DNA from: Iris pallida
Taxonomy: Eukaryota > Streptophyta > Magnoliopsida > Asparagales > Iridaceae
Reading direction: 5' to 3'
NCBI GenBank assembly: GCA_029216955.1
Contig: JANAVB010042220.1
Span: 15,552,299-15,616,298 of the forward strand
Length of the DNA: 64,000 nucleotides
In this document: positions 1-10,191 of the stretch, in pieces
How the letters are laid out: the number at the start of each line of letters is the position of its first letter
Numbering within the stretch: position 1 is the stretch's first letter
Translations under genes and position numbers: made by a program
The notes under the pieces: model-generated
What the model was told of the DNA's origin: nothing
The model's input: only the letters and a program-made list of their open reading frames with translations
Database searches by the model: none

Positions 1-1
1 G

Positions 2-631
2 TTTTGCGATAAACACCGTATTCAGAATATCGCTTCGACGCCGTACAACCCGGCAGCAAACGGGTTAGCAGAGGCATTCAACAAAATAATTATCAAACTC
101 CTTAAGAAGTTTGTCTCCTCCAACAAACGCGACTGGAACGAGAAACTCGGCAAATGCTTATGGGCTTATCACACCACAGTTCGAACAGCCACTGGGAATA
201 CGCTATTCTCCCTAGTGTATGGGAGTGAGGCAGTTCTCCCATTAGAGACTCAAATACCCTCACTCCGCGTCGCCCTCACTTATCAATTGACGACGGATGA
301 TAACTACCGACGTCGACTGCAAGAGTTAGAGGCCTTAGATGAAAAGCGCCTCCTAGCTCAGCAAAGGATTGAGCTGTACCAAGCACGTATCTCAGGAGCC
401 TTCAACAAGAAGGTCAAAATCAGAACATTCCAAGTGGGCGATCTTGTTCTGGCAGTCCGGAGGCCAATGGTCATGACTCACAAGACCGCCGACAAGTTCC
501 AGCCAAAATGGGAAGGCCCATTTATCATCGAGGCCGTGTTCTCCAACGGTACTTACCGTCTCGCCATGCAGAACGGAGACTTGCTCATGTTGCCCTTCAA
601 CGGCAAGTTCCTGAAGAAATACTATGTTTAA
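2..631 (+). CDS. Tat-clade Ty3/gypsy integrase, C-terminal part (element copy A, cut by window edge)
   Basis: Reading frame is open from base 2 to the stop at 629-631, so this is the 3' end of a longer pol that begins outside the window. The protein starts in the integrase core. The catalytic Glu lies in GLAEAFNK (about residues 25-32). It continues through YGSEAVLPLE, typical of plant gypsy integrases, to the C-terminal module with KFQPKWEGPF, and ends in FNGKFLKKYYV. The integrase would join element DNA to the chromosome. The same segment of copy B (28150-28760) is nearly identical but has lost one base near 28245. No break is visible here. I see no chromodomain, which fits the Tat group rather than the chromoviruses. 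Confidence 0.9.
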   Translation, partial: FCDKHRIQNIASTPYNPAANGLAEAFNKIIIKLLKKFVSSNKRDWNEKLGKCLWAYHTTVRTATGNTLFSLVYGSEAVLPLETQIPSLRVALTYQLTTDDNYRRRLQELEALDEKRLLAQQRIELYQARISGAFNKKVKIRTFQVGDLVLAVRRPMVMTHKTADKFQPKWEGPFIIEAVFSNGTYRLAMQNGDLLMLPFNGKFLKKYYV

Positions 632-639
632 ACAACATT

Positions 640-1165
640 CTCCAGATCATCGAGTCACGTACCCGCTAGTACCACTGAACTCACCCCCCAATTTTCTAGA
701 TTTTCGAGTCACGTACCCGCTGGTACCGCTGAACTCACCCTCACAATTCTCCAGATTTTCGAGTCACGTACCCGCTGGTACCGCTGAACTCACACTCACC
801 ATCACAACATTCCAGATTTTTGAGTCACGTACCCGCTGGTACCACTGAACTCACCCCATAAAATCCCAGATTATCGAGTCACGTACCCGCTGGTACCACT
901 GAACTCACCCCATAAATTTCCAGATTTTCGAGTCATGTATCCGCTGATACCACTGAACTCACCATCATAGTTTGTCAGATTTTTGAGTCACGTACCCGCT
1001 GGTACCGCTGAACTCACATCCTCTATATCCCCGATTATCGAGTCATGTACCCGCTGGTGCCGCTGAACTCACACATCTACAATATTCCAAATTATCGAGT
1101 CATGTACCCGCTGTGCCTCTGAACTAACATCCCGGTCACTCTTTCAGATAGAAAGTTATGTATGA
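640..1165 (+). repeat. ~55-bp tandem array directly after pol (Tat copy A)
   Basis: About nine to ten diverged units with a spacing of 54-61 bp. Each contains a form of GAGTCACGTACCCGCTGGTA followed by CCGCTGAACTCAC. The array begins right after the pol stop. The same array sits at the same place in Tat copy B (28768-29335), so it is an inherited part of the element's 3' region and not a local expansion. Function is unknown. Confidence 0.85.
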
Positions 1166-2162
1166 TCATACCTCTGAACTTTCTTCTTGAAGGAGATCCT
1201 CCCTCATGATCTAACACCCGCACTTCCAGTGCACAAAAAGGGTAATCGATCCACAAATTTCCAAAACGGCCATGTCCTCATTACCTCTGAGTCGTTCCAC
1301 TTCCGCCAAAAACAAATCATCCCTCACACAGAACTTCCATGTCCTCATTACCTTTGAGTCGGTCTATGTGCCCTCCTTCATTGAGCCTACTCCTGTCATG
1401 TCCTCATTACCTCTGAATGGGAAGGCTCCGTCGAAGAAACCTTCATACTTACCATGTCCTTGTTACCTCTGAATAAGTATGATGATCCCCTTTCGACCTA
1501 TTATCTGTACCCACAACCGGAGTACGCCAAGGGTAATAGGTCCACAAATGTCCTCTGTTGACCACAAATGTCCTCTGCTGACCACAAATGTCCTCTGTTG
1601 ACCATCAATATCCTCCGTCGAATTCACTCCTGCCATGTTCTCATTACCTCTGAGTAGGAAGACTCTACGTTTAAAAAACCTTCCCACTTGCCATGTCCTC
1701 GTTACCTCTGAGTAAGTATGTCGGTTCCTCCTCATCCTATTATCCGTATCCTAAAACCAGGGAACGCCAAGGATAATAGGCCCACAAATATCCTCAGCTA
1801 AGTTTCTTAGCACAAACCTACCATCTCATCATGCCCCAGGAGCCCAGCTGCTCTACGGCATTCCTTTTCCCAATACCAAGAGCACCCATGACCACTTTGC
1901 CATAGCTGCTTCAGGTATCCTGACCAAAACTTGTTATCTGTACCTAAAACCAAGGTATGCCATGGGTAACAGGTCCACAAATATATCCCCTATACGGGGG
2001 AGAACATCACCGCAATATCACAGGCACAGCAAGCAATACAAATGAAGGGTAGAATTGAAAGTACTCTTTATTTGAAGGAAGAAAAGGCATTACATATTTC
2101 AGGATCATGTTCCCTTCAGAAAGAGAGAAAATAGAAACAAAAAAAGAAGAAGAAAAAGCCGA
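1166..2162 (+). other. Tat copy A, non-coding spacer between pol and the antisense gene
   Basis: No credible reading frame on either strand. It holds scattered copies of a short phrase, TGTCCTCATTACCTCTGAGT, at about 1270-1720, and two or three copies of a segment around GGTAATAGGTCCACAAATGT. Copy B has the same spacer at 29336-30318. It lies just beyond the 3' end of the antisense gene and may carry its terminator, but none can be identified by eye. Confidence 0.6.
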
Positions 2163-3569
2163 CTACATTTCAGCATTACTCAATTCTAGGAGGCAGTTTC
2201 TTACTGAGGTGGTCCCCCGTTCAATCCATTGCCGAGCGCGACGCTCGGCCTCCTGGAGTAAATGCTCCTCATTGTCCAAGCCTAAGAGCGCCTGACAGTC
2301 ATCTTCCAATTTCTTCAAGGCAGTCTCCAGGTCAGTCGAAGCTTGAGTAACCCTGTCAGCCTCCTGAACAATTAGTCCCCTGTCATTGCGGGTAGTCTCG
2401 AGTTCAGACTCCAAGAAAGTCAACTTTTTCTGAAGCGCAAGGAGATGCTCCCGTGTCTCAGTAATCTCACGAGAAACAGATTCCTCCCGAGCCGTGACAT
2501 TTTTATTCGCGTAACTCAATTGATCATACCGGTCAGATAAGTCGCTGAGATCCTTCAGTATGGCCGGTCTGGTCCTATCCCGAGCAGCTCTAGTCCTCTC
2601 TATAGCAGCGATAAGAGAATCCCGCTCCTCATTTGTGACAACAGATAGATCAGCCTGCCGCAATACTCGAAGCTCGGCCACCAGCCGATCAGCCTCCAAC
2701 AATTTTGCCTCCAGAAGTGAAGCCACCCCTGCATCACCAGGAAGATCCCTAAGGATATTTACTTGACCCTGGGCACATTGTCGGGCTAAGGTGAAGGAGG
2801 TTCCCCTTTCCACAGCAGCCTCGATTCCCCTACTCAAATGACGATAAAAACTGGCAACCACGTCCTGTAACGCGTCGCCCAGAACTTCAGCATAGGATAG
2901 CGTCAGGAAAAGTAGGGACGGCAACATCGAAGGAGTAACACTAGAGCTCGCCACCGGAGGAACGAAGTCCGAGTAGAATGATGCATGAATAGCGGCCAAC
3001 TCATCTTCCGCCGCCCGGAAAGCTCGGATACTCGGTAGGGCAGAAAGGTCGATTCTCGGAACCACCGGAATAGAGGATGACGCAAGGACAATCGTTCCCT
3101 GCCCCGACTGCCCCGATGACTGTCCCGCTAAACTCGAGCCCCCAGAAGGCCCATCAAGACAAGTCGGACGGTGAGAAGGTACACCCTTCTCCACCAATGC
3201 CCCTTCGGTTGGGTTGGTCCCAACAACGTCCGTCCTTGGCACCGGAGGGGTAGGACCTGTATGTCCAGAATAACAATCAATCGACGTAACCCGAAGGACG
3301 TGATGATAGAGCAGATAGGCTTCCTCACAGGTCAAGATTCGGCTAATCTTACTAGGGGAGGGGCATGAAGGCTGCAGCTCATCCACAACTGGCGTGGTCC
3401 CCTCACCCACGATCCCCAAGTTAAGCCCAGTCACGTCCTCTGTCCCCGTCACCGTGAAGGGGGATATAGATTGATCTGCCTCATCTTGAAAAGGAACAGG
3501 CTCGCGGGAGTCCCCGTTATCCTGGGTCGCCGCCTCGACATCTTGAAGCTCTTCTTCTTCTCCTGACAC
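2163..3569 (-). CDS. Antisense gene exon 3, acidic region and coiled coil (copy A)
   Basis: Open for 468 codons from the acceptor to a TAG at 2163-2165. The first ~100 residues are acidic and low in complexity. A middle part contains IRAFRAAEDELAAIHASFYS. The last ~200 residues form a long heptad-rich region with many Leu, Glu, Arg and Lys, for example LLALQKKLTFLESELETTR, which suggests a coiled coil for dimerisation. Copy B carries the same exon, but it is cut by the SIRE insertion; its final codons are found at 30319-30444. The end NCLLELSNAEM matches NCLLELCTAEP of copy B. Confidence 0.7.
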   Translation of the reverse strand: MSGEEEELQDVEAATQDNGDSREPVPFQDEADQSISPFTVTGTEDVTGLNLGIVGEGTTPVVDELQPSCPSPSKISRILTCEEAYLLYHHVLRVTSIDCYSGHTGPTPPVPRTDVVGTNPTEGALVEKGVPSHRPTCLDGPSGGSSLAGQSSGQSGQGTIVLASSSIPVVPRIDLSALPSIRAFRAAEDELAAIHASFYSDFVPPVASSSVTPSMLPSLLFLTLSYAEVLGDALQDVVASFYRHLSRGIEAAVERGTSFTLARQCAQGQVNILRDLPGDAGVASLLEAKLLEADRLVAELRVLRQADLSVVTNEERDSLIAAIERTRAARDRTRPAILKDLSDLSDRYDQLSYANKNVTAREESVSREITETREHLLALQKKLTFLESELETTRNDRGLIVQEADRVTQASTDLETALKKLEDDCQALLGLDNEEHLLQEAERRARQWIERGTTSVRNCLLELSNAEM

Positions 3570-3647
3570 CTAAAAGAGAGAACGAAGACGATTTGAATTA
3601 AAACTCGAAGGAAAAAAGGAAGAAGGGATCAAGAGCAGTTTTATTAC
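3570..3647 (-). other. Antisense gene intron 2 (copy A)
   Basis: A 78-bp intron with donor GAG|GTAATA and acceptor CTCTCTTTTAG|GTG. It is phase 0 and joins ..PASE to VSGEEEE... Copy B has an 81-bp intron at exactly the same codon junction (41456-41536), although most of the intron sequence itself has diverged. Confidence 0.7.
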
Positions 3648-6033
3648 CTCCGACGCAGGGTTAACTTCTTCTCCACTTTCTCTTATGGCTAGCGGGCGGT
3701 GCCTAGTTGCAACCAGCTTCCGGGATCGAAAAATACCGCCAACAGAAGAAACTTGCCTGCTACGTTTCGGAGTAGGACCAGGTGCAACGAGGGACTGATC
3801 CTCCAACGTCTCATCTGACAAAACAGGCGATTGACCCACCTCTGCATCGGCCACTGGAAGGATAGATTCATCTTTACCATGCTCGTTGCCTTCGTCACCC
3901 TCAGCAACGGAGTCCAAATCTAGTACTTCGGCTCTAGTCTTTCTTTTCTTGGCCCCTTGAGAGCCTTCCTCCAGACCGGTACCAACAATAAAACTGGTAC
4001 CTGGGTTAAAACCGACCGGGGGTTTGTTCGCCATGATATGATACAAAGCCGCCATATACAAGATCTCCACTGACTCCTTAATGGCAGGGACCGAGAAAAT
4101 AGTACGAGTATGGAACGAATCATAATATTGCCAAGCTCTGATACCATCAAGAAGGCTACCTTCATAACCCAGACAAGAACTGAGGCTGTCCAGACAAAGT
4201 TGGCTGTATCCAAGCTGCCGGGCAAACCTGCTAGGCAGATAAGGTTCCAGAAAGACAGTATTGCGATTACGATACACCAGATGTGCGGAACGAATGTTAC
4301 GCAGCCATAGAAGCATCTGGCCATCCAAAAGCTGAGGGGGCGCGATACCGTCAATATGTACAGTCTCTATGTCCCTGGCAGTAAAGCGAGGGACGGATAC
4401 AAAGATATGATACTTATCTGCCCTCGCCAATGCCATCCGGCAAGCCCGTATGGTTTCACATTCCCAAGGCTCATCACGATAGTGGAAGATAAATGCGTCA
4501 TTATCAGTCACACCGTCTTCAGAGCCCGGCCTCATCAAAGACGGGTAATGTACAGCAGCCACCCCATCAAATAGTGATAGGGCAACTCAGTTCGTTCAAA
4601 ATCCTTGGTCATGTTACGAGCAATAACTTTGGATGTGAAGGTACGAAGGCCACGGTGTATGCTGCACACCATGACCGGAAGGAGAGCTAGCCTGATTCGT
4701 AAACCTAACTTCACAGCCGGAATGATGAAGTTGCGACTAATTCTCTCAATAGAACCGGCTCCTCCCTAGACTACATAATTTTGTAGCCAGATCATCAAAA
4801 ATCCTGCCAGAAGCGCTTTTTCGGATAGCTCTTGAGTATCCTGGTAAAAGTAACCGAAAGTGTCAGTCTTGCTCCCTAATCCGTCACTGGTATTGGCCAC
4901 TCTCTTAGCCGACGACACCAAGTCCTTAACCGCTTCCCGAGATCGAGGGCGACGAGAGGTGACTCGACCTGAGGCATCTGCCGGAAAGAGATAGTGCACC
5001 CAATCCTTGGTATAGGGATCATTCCTTTCTGAGTTACCATCCTTTCGGGATATTTGATGGCATGTGTTATAATGGCACAATATCTCCTGGTAAAGAGCCA
5101 CGAAGCCAGGATACCGTCGTTCCAAATCCTCGAGTTCCTCATTAGTGGGAGTATACGCTTCAAACGCTTCGTCCCCCCAAGGAAGCTTGGAGACCGCGTG
5201 CATCTCATGGAGCGCAAGTCCCATCTCCCCTACAGGTGTATAAAAGGTCCCCGTACGACAATTATACATTTTCAGCAGAGACATGAACAGCTTCTTGTTT
5301 ATGGACAAGCCATGACTGGTACCTCGGATAGCGTGGTAAAGGCCAATCTCGCATAAAAAGACCTCATACTTCCACAAGATCCAAGTAGACAGATTGATCC
5401 ATGAGGGAATAGAGTGTACCCAACCAGGGAACGTCAACCGACCCACGGGATAGGATCCTTTCCGAGCAAGTTGATTTATAAAAGTATCGGCAGTACAGAA
5501 TGTGAAGTTAGGGCCCGCCACATTCAGGAAAGAACCTGGGACCAACCCCGTCACAGAACGACAAGTATGCACTTTGCCGACAGTCACGGACTTCAGATTG
5601 TTATTATAATGGATGTTCCCCACAAACATCCTACCTCTGGTAGGGGTTAAAGTCTCCCCCATCTTCCGGTCCAACGGGAGCATATTGAACCAAGATAATG
5701 GGAAGTGTCGCTCCATTCGGGGGATGTGGATCGCCATCCCGTTAGAAACAAAACTCCAATCCTCCGACACCTCCAAAACATGATCGTTCTCTACAACCAA
5801 GGCGTCTCCAAAAAAGAATGCAGGCTTCAAATACTCTCCTTCATATTTCTCAGAGTTCATCATAGCATTGAGAAAATGGAAAGACTGATTCTTGATGGCA
5901 TTCAATCTAGCCATAGGCTCATCGCTCGGAAACTGGTCCGTCATATGCTGAACAATATGGTCATACCTATAGCCGAGAGCAGCTTGCGCGCTACCCACCA
6001 AGAGCTCTCCAGCAGCGTTAACCGGCAGACTCA
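3648..6033 (-). pseudogene. Antisense gene exon 2, PMD-like region (copy A, one stop and one frameshift)
   Basis: Frame runs from GTG AGT CTG CCG at the acceptor. The stretch YNCRTGTFYTPVGEMGLAL (about 5200-5270) resembles the 'tfh.p.gEmg.tL' core of plant mobile domain / aminotransferase-like proteins. The frame reaches a TAG at 4766-4768, resumes in the same frame, and shifts by a 2-bp deletion near 4550. The last part continues to the donor GTAATAA at 3647. The C-terminal third has basic stretches (KKRKTR near 3940, PKRSRQ near 3760) that could be nuclear localisation signals, mixed with acidic segments. No transposase or polymerase motif is visible. Confidence 0.65.
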
Positions 6034-6409
6034 CTGAAGAACAGACAGAGAAAAGTAAGTTAAAAGGAGGGATAAAAAAAAGAGCTGATTGGGTACTTTC
6101 AAACCCCAGGCGGCTCAAGAAAACATCCATGCGGCCCCATGAAGCTCTCATAAGTCTTATACGGCCCCAAAAAGCCCCATGCGGCTCAAGCCCAGAAGAA
6201 CGCTTATGCGGCTCCGTACAATAAAAGTCCATGCGGTTTAGCGTCACTCATGTTGCTTTGCCGACAAGGCGCGTATACAGACACGTCGGTTTTCTTATGC
6301 GGCTCGCAGCTCAGTCGTAGGGAGAACATACGATTTACAAAGGCTCGTGCATAAAGTATGTGACGTAGCCATGGCAGTTGGGGTTCTCTAACTTATATAT
6401 TATCCTTAC
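6034..6409 (-). other. Antisense gene intron 1 (copy A), carries ATGCGGC motifs
   Basis: A 376-bp GT..AG intron: donor GTAAGGATAA, acceptor TCTGTTCTTCAG. Within it, at about 6120-6300, are six or so copies of the ATGCGGC motif that also fills the element's LTRs. The equivalent intron of copy B (43927-44376, 450 bp) has the same motif in about a dozen copies. Confidence 0.6.
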
Positions 6410-6536
6410 CAGTAGTGGGAGGGCGAACGTCAGGATGGACCTCAGGTATGACAACCTGCGGAGTATCAGCCGCGGCCGAGGCGGAAGTGGAGGCCGCCTT
6501 CTTGCCCTTTGCTGCTACGGTCTTCATGGAAGCCAT
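6410..6536 (-). CDS. Antisense gene exon 1 (copy A)
   Basis: Starts with the ATG at 6536-6534; an in-frame TAA lies two codons upstream, which supports this start. It encodes about 42 residues rich in Ala, Lys and Ser. It ends ..ACT ACT G and is followed by the donor GTAAGGA, so the intron is phase 1. The matching exon in copy B (44554-44377) starts with a similar MAPKKTVA sequence, has the same donor, and is 51 bases longer in frame. Confidence 0.65.
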
Positions 6537-6630
6537 TAATTATCGAAGAGAGGAAGGGCAATCAAGAATAGGGAAGGTCTGAGGAAGAAAAAAGAAAATA
6601 AAGAAGCCTTCTCTCTCTTCAAAACTCCTC

Positions 6631-6640
6631 CTATTTATAG
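6631..6640 (-). promoter_or_regulatory. TATA-like box for the antisense gene (copy A)
   Basis: On the minus strand the sequence reads CTATAAATAG, about 95-105 bases upstream of the exon 1 ATG. Copy B has CTATTAATAA at nearly the same distance (44641-44650). The position and conservation suggest a private promoter for antisense transcription. This is an inference. Confidence 0.5.
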
Positions 6641-6990
6641 GAAGGCTGGAGAGGGAGTACACGTGGGCCAATGACCGACTCATGAAAAACGAAACCGACT
6701 CCTTGGGTTTCGTCTCCAAGATTCACCCAAGGCGTCAAATTCGAAAGATTTAATGAGCTGACCCTTGGGATTCCCGCTACAAAGACGGCACTGAAACGAA
6801 TTTGAGGCAATTAAAAGATCTGCACACGTGGCGAGAAGCTATGCGGCTGAACAGTCTCCTGCGGCTAAGTCACCTATACGGCTGAACAATCCATGCGGCC
6901 AGGACTTCTGTGCGGTCAGGGTTTCATATGCGGCTAGAAGAACACAGCCATGCTTCTTATTCAAAGTATTTCAATTTTGCAAATTAAAAA
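6641..6990 (-). other. Upstream region of the antisense gene (copy A) with ATGCGGC motifs
   Basis: No reading frame worth naming. At 6838-6945 there are about six ATGCGGC/TGCGGCC motifs. The region lies between the antisense TATA-like box and the polypurine tract and could contain upstream control elements. Confidence 0.4.
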
Positions 6991-7005
6991 CTTTGAAGGG
7001 GGTCC
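6991..7005 (+). promoter_or_regulatory. Polypurine tract of Tat copy A
   Basis: CTTTGAAGGGGGTCC directly precedes the 3' LTR. The same tract (CTTTGAAGGGGGTCT) precedes the 3' LTR of copy B at 45037-45051. It would prime plus-strand DNA synthesis. Confidence 0.8.
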
Positions 7006-8411
7006 TGTAGAAGCATGGAAAATACTAAAAAAAATGACACATGCGGCCAGAAAAGATCCATGTGGCTCAGAAAACTCATGCGGCTCAGGGAGTCATGCGG
7101 CATAAGGAGCTATGCGGCCTGAGGCATTCCATGCGGCTCAGAAGACACATGACCTGACAGTGCTCCCCTCTGATCCATGCTGCATTAATTACTTTGAAGG
7201 CTGACCCCTCTGAAAAGTTGACAGCCCTGACACAAAAGCAGGTAATTATGACTCTGTCATAATGATGAATCTCTAGGGAAGAGAAAAGAGATCTCTGACA
7301 CAAATCCCCCAAAAGCCATAAAAATGCCACGTGGCCTTGCCACGTGGGCGTTCGTATGCGGCTCACTTCTCATGCGGTTCAGAGTGAGTCCTATGCGGCT
7401 CAGGCCAAGAAAGCCTCATGCGGCTCGAGCAAAGAATTTCCCATGCGGCTCAGAGTGAATCTATCCTATGTGGCTCAGGCCATGAAAGCCTCATGCGGTT
7501 CGAGCGAGGACTTTTTATACGGTTCAAGAGGATCATATCCATGCGGCTCAGGCGGATATGTACCTATGCGGCCCACAAGGATTACTCCCTTGTGGTTCGA
7601 GGGCTCAAGTGAGGGCCACTGCCCAGGCAGCCCTAACACGTGGGCTTAATCATATGCGGCTCAAATTCATATGCGGCTCACTCGTCATGCGGTCTAGACC
7701 CCCCAGCAGCTCCTAGGACACATGTCCTAAACCGATTAATTCCTCAGATTTGCTGCCATTAAAGATTGGGTCAAATCCCAATAATCTGGGACACGTGGCA
7801 GGAGAATAAATTTAATTGTCAGAAGATCATTATAAGGAAGATTTATTCCAATCAGCATTAATTGCTAATAGGATTTGGTGTAATCTACACCTAAAGGCTC
7901 GGATTTGTCACAATCAAAACTGAACGGCCTGGATTGACCAATCTATGGGCCGCCGCCATCTCCAAGAGCTAATCATTGGCAACCCTAATGATCATATCCC
8001 ACTATTATAAATAGCAAGGTGCCATTCCCTTGAAGAGAGATACAATAACAGAGAGAAATACGTATATACAGAGAGACTTCCCCCTATAGTCAGAGAGAGA
8101 ATACACACAGAGAGAGAGAGAGAAGCCAGAAGAGCAACAGAGAAGCAAGAAGAGCATTTCTTCGTCAACGCCAACCATCTTCTCGTAGGAGCCAAGGCTG
8201 CATACTGATCGTCCAAGGAGTAAGGCAGGGCTGCCGTCGCCTTCCCGAGCCTCTATCGTCACCCCCCAGAATCTAAAATAAACAATTGTACTTAGACTGC
8301 TGTACCTAGGTTTTCGTCCCTAGGCTTTCTTTGTACAAGCGAGTTTGTAACGTGAAGTAAAAGTTCGGTCCTCCGATAATTGTTCTGTTCTTTTATATTT
8401 CATGGCAAACA
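7006..8411 (+). repeat. 3' LTR of Tat copy A
   Basis: Begins TGTAGAAGCATGG after the polypurine tract and ends ATGGCAAACA, the same ends as both LTRs of copy B. Length is 1406 bp. U3 contains many ATGCGGCTC motifs (7040-7130, 7355-7700). A TATA box, TATAAATAG, is at 8006-8014, followed by a GA-rich stretch near 8100. The five bases after the LTR are AGTTC, the expected target-site copy, but the left end of the element lies outside the window, so this cannot be confirmed. Confidence 0.9.
8006..8014 (+). promoter_or_regulatory. TATA box in 3' LTR of Tat copy A
   Basis: TATAAATAG followed by CAAGGTGC, conserved in all three Tat LTRs of the window (8006, 19899, 46014). It is the likely core promoter of the element. 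Confidence 0.7.
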
Positions 8412-9052
8412 AGTTCTCTCTCTGTTTACATACTATATTTCTTCAGTTCACATATCTTACTTTACTGCATGATTATATTTTCTAACCTGCTATGATCTGT
8501 TAAGATGTACTGTACTCGCTTCTGTCCTGACTGGACCTGTTGAAATATTACAGAGGATGAGGAGGAGGCCCTATGTACCACCTATTATAGAGCAGGATTA
8601 GACGACACCTGCGACCTGGTCCCTCTGGAGGACCCAGCTGCAGTACAGGATGCTACTCCCTTAGTCTAGGCTAGATAGCTGGGCTTTAGTTTTCTTTCAG
8701 CATTGTTATTTGATTTTCAGTTGTTCTTCTGAGATGTTGTTATATTAGAGACTTGTATTGAGCTGGATGTTCTTGAGTTGTTATCTTAGACACTTAGATT
8801 TTCTTCCTCTTATTTGTATTACATTGTGCTTTTGATCTCTCTATCTACCTTTACTATTCTGTATCTGCCTTAGATGTGATTGAGACTGTTCTATTATGTC
8901 ACCTCCATTCGGAGTGTATATACTGTACAGGTATCTTTATATTGTTAGATGATTGACCTAGGACAGCGTTCTACCGCCGATACTGTGGCGTAGGCTAGGC
9001 GTTGTTACGTTCTCGTACCCTCACAGTGGGTGCGGGTCATGACAGGTTAGTT
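8412..9052 (+). repeat. Fragment of a second LTR family ('Z'), 3' part
   Basis: Downstream of Tat copy A, this stretch matches (by eye, with gaps) the reverse complement of about 58690-59114. Shared phrases include GAGGACCCAGCT, GTTATCTTAGACACTTAG and GACCTAGGACAGCGTTCTAC. It ends GGGTGCGGGTCATGACA, which looks like an LTR end. Tat copy A therefore seems to have inserted into an older LTR. The element that owned it is not identified. Confidence 0.55.
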
Positions 9053-9648
9053 TGTCATTTTAGTTACGTCACTGTACCGAACGGGCCTGCATATAGGATT
9101 AGAATCTAGGTATCTCATCCACATGCTTGATTTTCTCCCTTGATTCTAATTTCGAACTCTCGTCTGACTACCTTGATTTCCTTCTGCTTGATTCCTTTCT
9201 ACTGTAAATCTTAACTTATCCCTTTCTGCCTAAAAGAGAGGTTAGAAAGATAACTCATACTAGTTATCTATGTTATATTTCTTAAATTACTCTTTTAGTT
9301 GAGTAGTATGCCTCACGGCCTATCACCCCGTGTTCTTATGACCCAATAATAAAATATAACTAGGTAGCACGGAATATATGCTAGTATAGGAAGATATATT
9401 TATATAGAATATATAGTTTTAGTAGCCCATAACATATTGGTCAACTAAGGCCTGATACAAGAAACAGTAGGACGACTGTATAAGCAGGAACACCAGACAA
9501 GACTTAGATCCTTATGAAACTTGAACTAATTATAACTGCTTTCATCATTTTCTCCTGTACTTATACTTTGTACTACCATGAATGATGTTGCTATTTATAG
9601 CCTAATTTTGTAAGCTTATTCTTTATCAAGCTTGTTCACGACATGTGT
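9053..9648. other. Unassigned AT-rich intergenic sequence
   Basis: No gene, repeat structure or coding trace that I can support. It lies between the end of the Z-type LTR and the MITE. Confidence 0.4.
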
Positions 9649-9650
9649 TA

Positions 9651-10191
9651 CAGTAGAAACTCTATAAATTAATACTCGATTATTTAATAAACTCTCTAAG
9701 ATAATATTTTTGGCCGGTCCCGACTCGGGGATAGGGTGCTAAATTAATAATTCGCTAAAATTATAAGATAATACATTTTTGATAATTTCTTCAGACCCCA
9801 TATAAAATATAAATTAATAATTCCTTATATATAGCATATTACATGAATGATTTATGAAGGTTTCTTGAAAAATGACTCAAGAATTGAAGGTTTCTTGAAA
9901 ATATTTTTAATGTCCATAAAGTGATATACTGAACACAAGAAGCATAATAAGGTGGGAGATTGAAGGTTTCTTTCAAATTGGGCCCTTCATTTGATATACA
10001 CATGCATTGTATACAATAATTAAGTGGAAGCTTGAAAGGTGTTTGTAAACTACGTAAGTATTTTACTATAAATTAATAAAATATTAATTAATATATAAAT
10101 TAATAATGATTAATTTATCGATTAATTAATAACTCTTTTAATTAATAAATTTTGGTGGTCCCAAGTGTATTATTTTATAGAGTTTCTACTG
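9651..10191. mobile_element. Emigrant-like (pogo superfamily) MITE
   Basis: A 541-bp AT-rich element with terminal inverted repeats: CAGTAGAAACTCTATAAA at the left, and its near-perfect complement TTTATAGAGTTTCTACTG at the right. It is flanked on both sides by TA (9649-9650 and 10192-10193), the target duplication expected for pogo/Tc1-mariner insertions. The TIR closely resembles that of the Arabidopsis Emigrant family. It has no reading frame, so it would have been moved by a transposase supplied in trans. Confidence 0.8.

Larger units (their letters stand above)
2163..6536 (-). pseudogene. Antisense three-exon gene of the Tat element, plant-mobile-domain-like plus coiled coil (copy A)
   Basis: Gene on the strand opposite to pol, between pol and the 3' LTR. 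Exons are 6536-6410, 6033-3648 and 3569-2163. Both introns have GT..AG ends, and copy B has introns at the same places and in the same phases (phase 1, then phase 0). The product would be roughly 1,300 residues: a short Lys/Ala-rich N-terminus, a long globular region with a plant-mobile-domain (PMD) signature, an acidic and basic linker, and a C-terminal coiled coil. Extra antisense open frames, some PMD-like, are known in Tat-clade elements; the spliced structure here is my reading. Two defects break this copy: an in-frame TAG at 4766-4768 where copy B has a Ser codon, and a 2-bp deletion near 4550 relative to copy B. A captured host PMD gene is a possible origin. Confidence 0.75.

Noticed and set aside
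4135..4146. A perfect minus-strand TGGTATCAGAGC, like a primer-binding site
   Set aside because: It is coding: it encodes DGIRAW in the antisense gene, and copy B has the same residues with other codons. No LTR end is adjacent.
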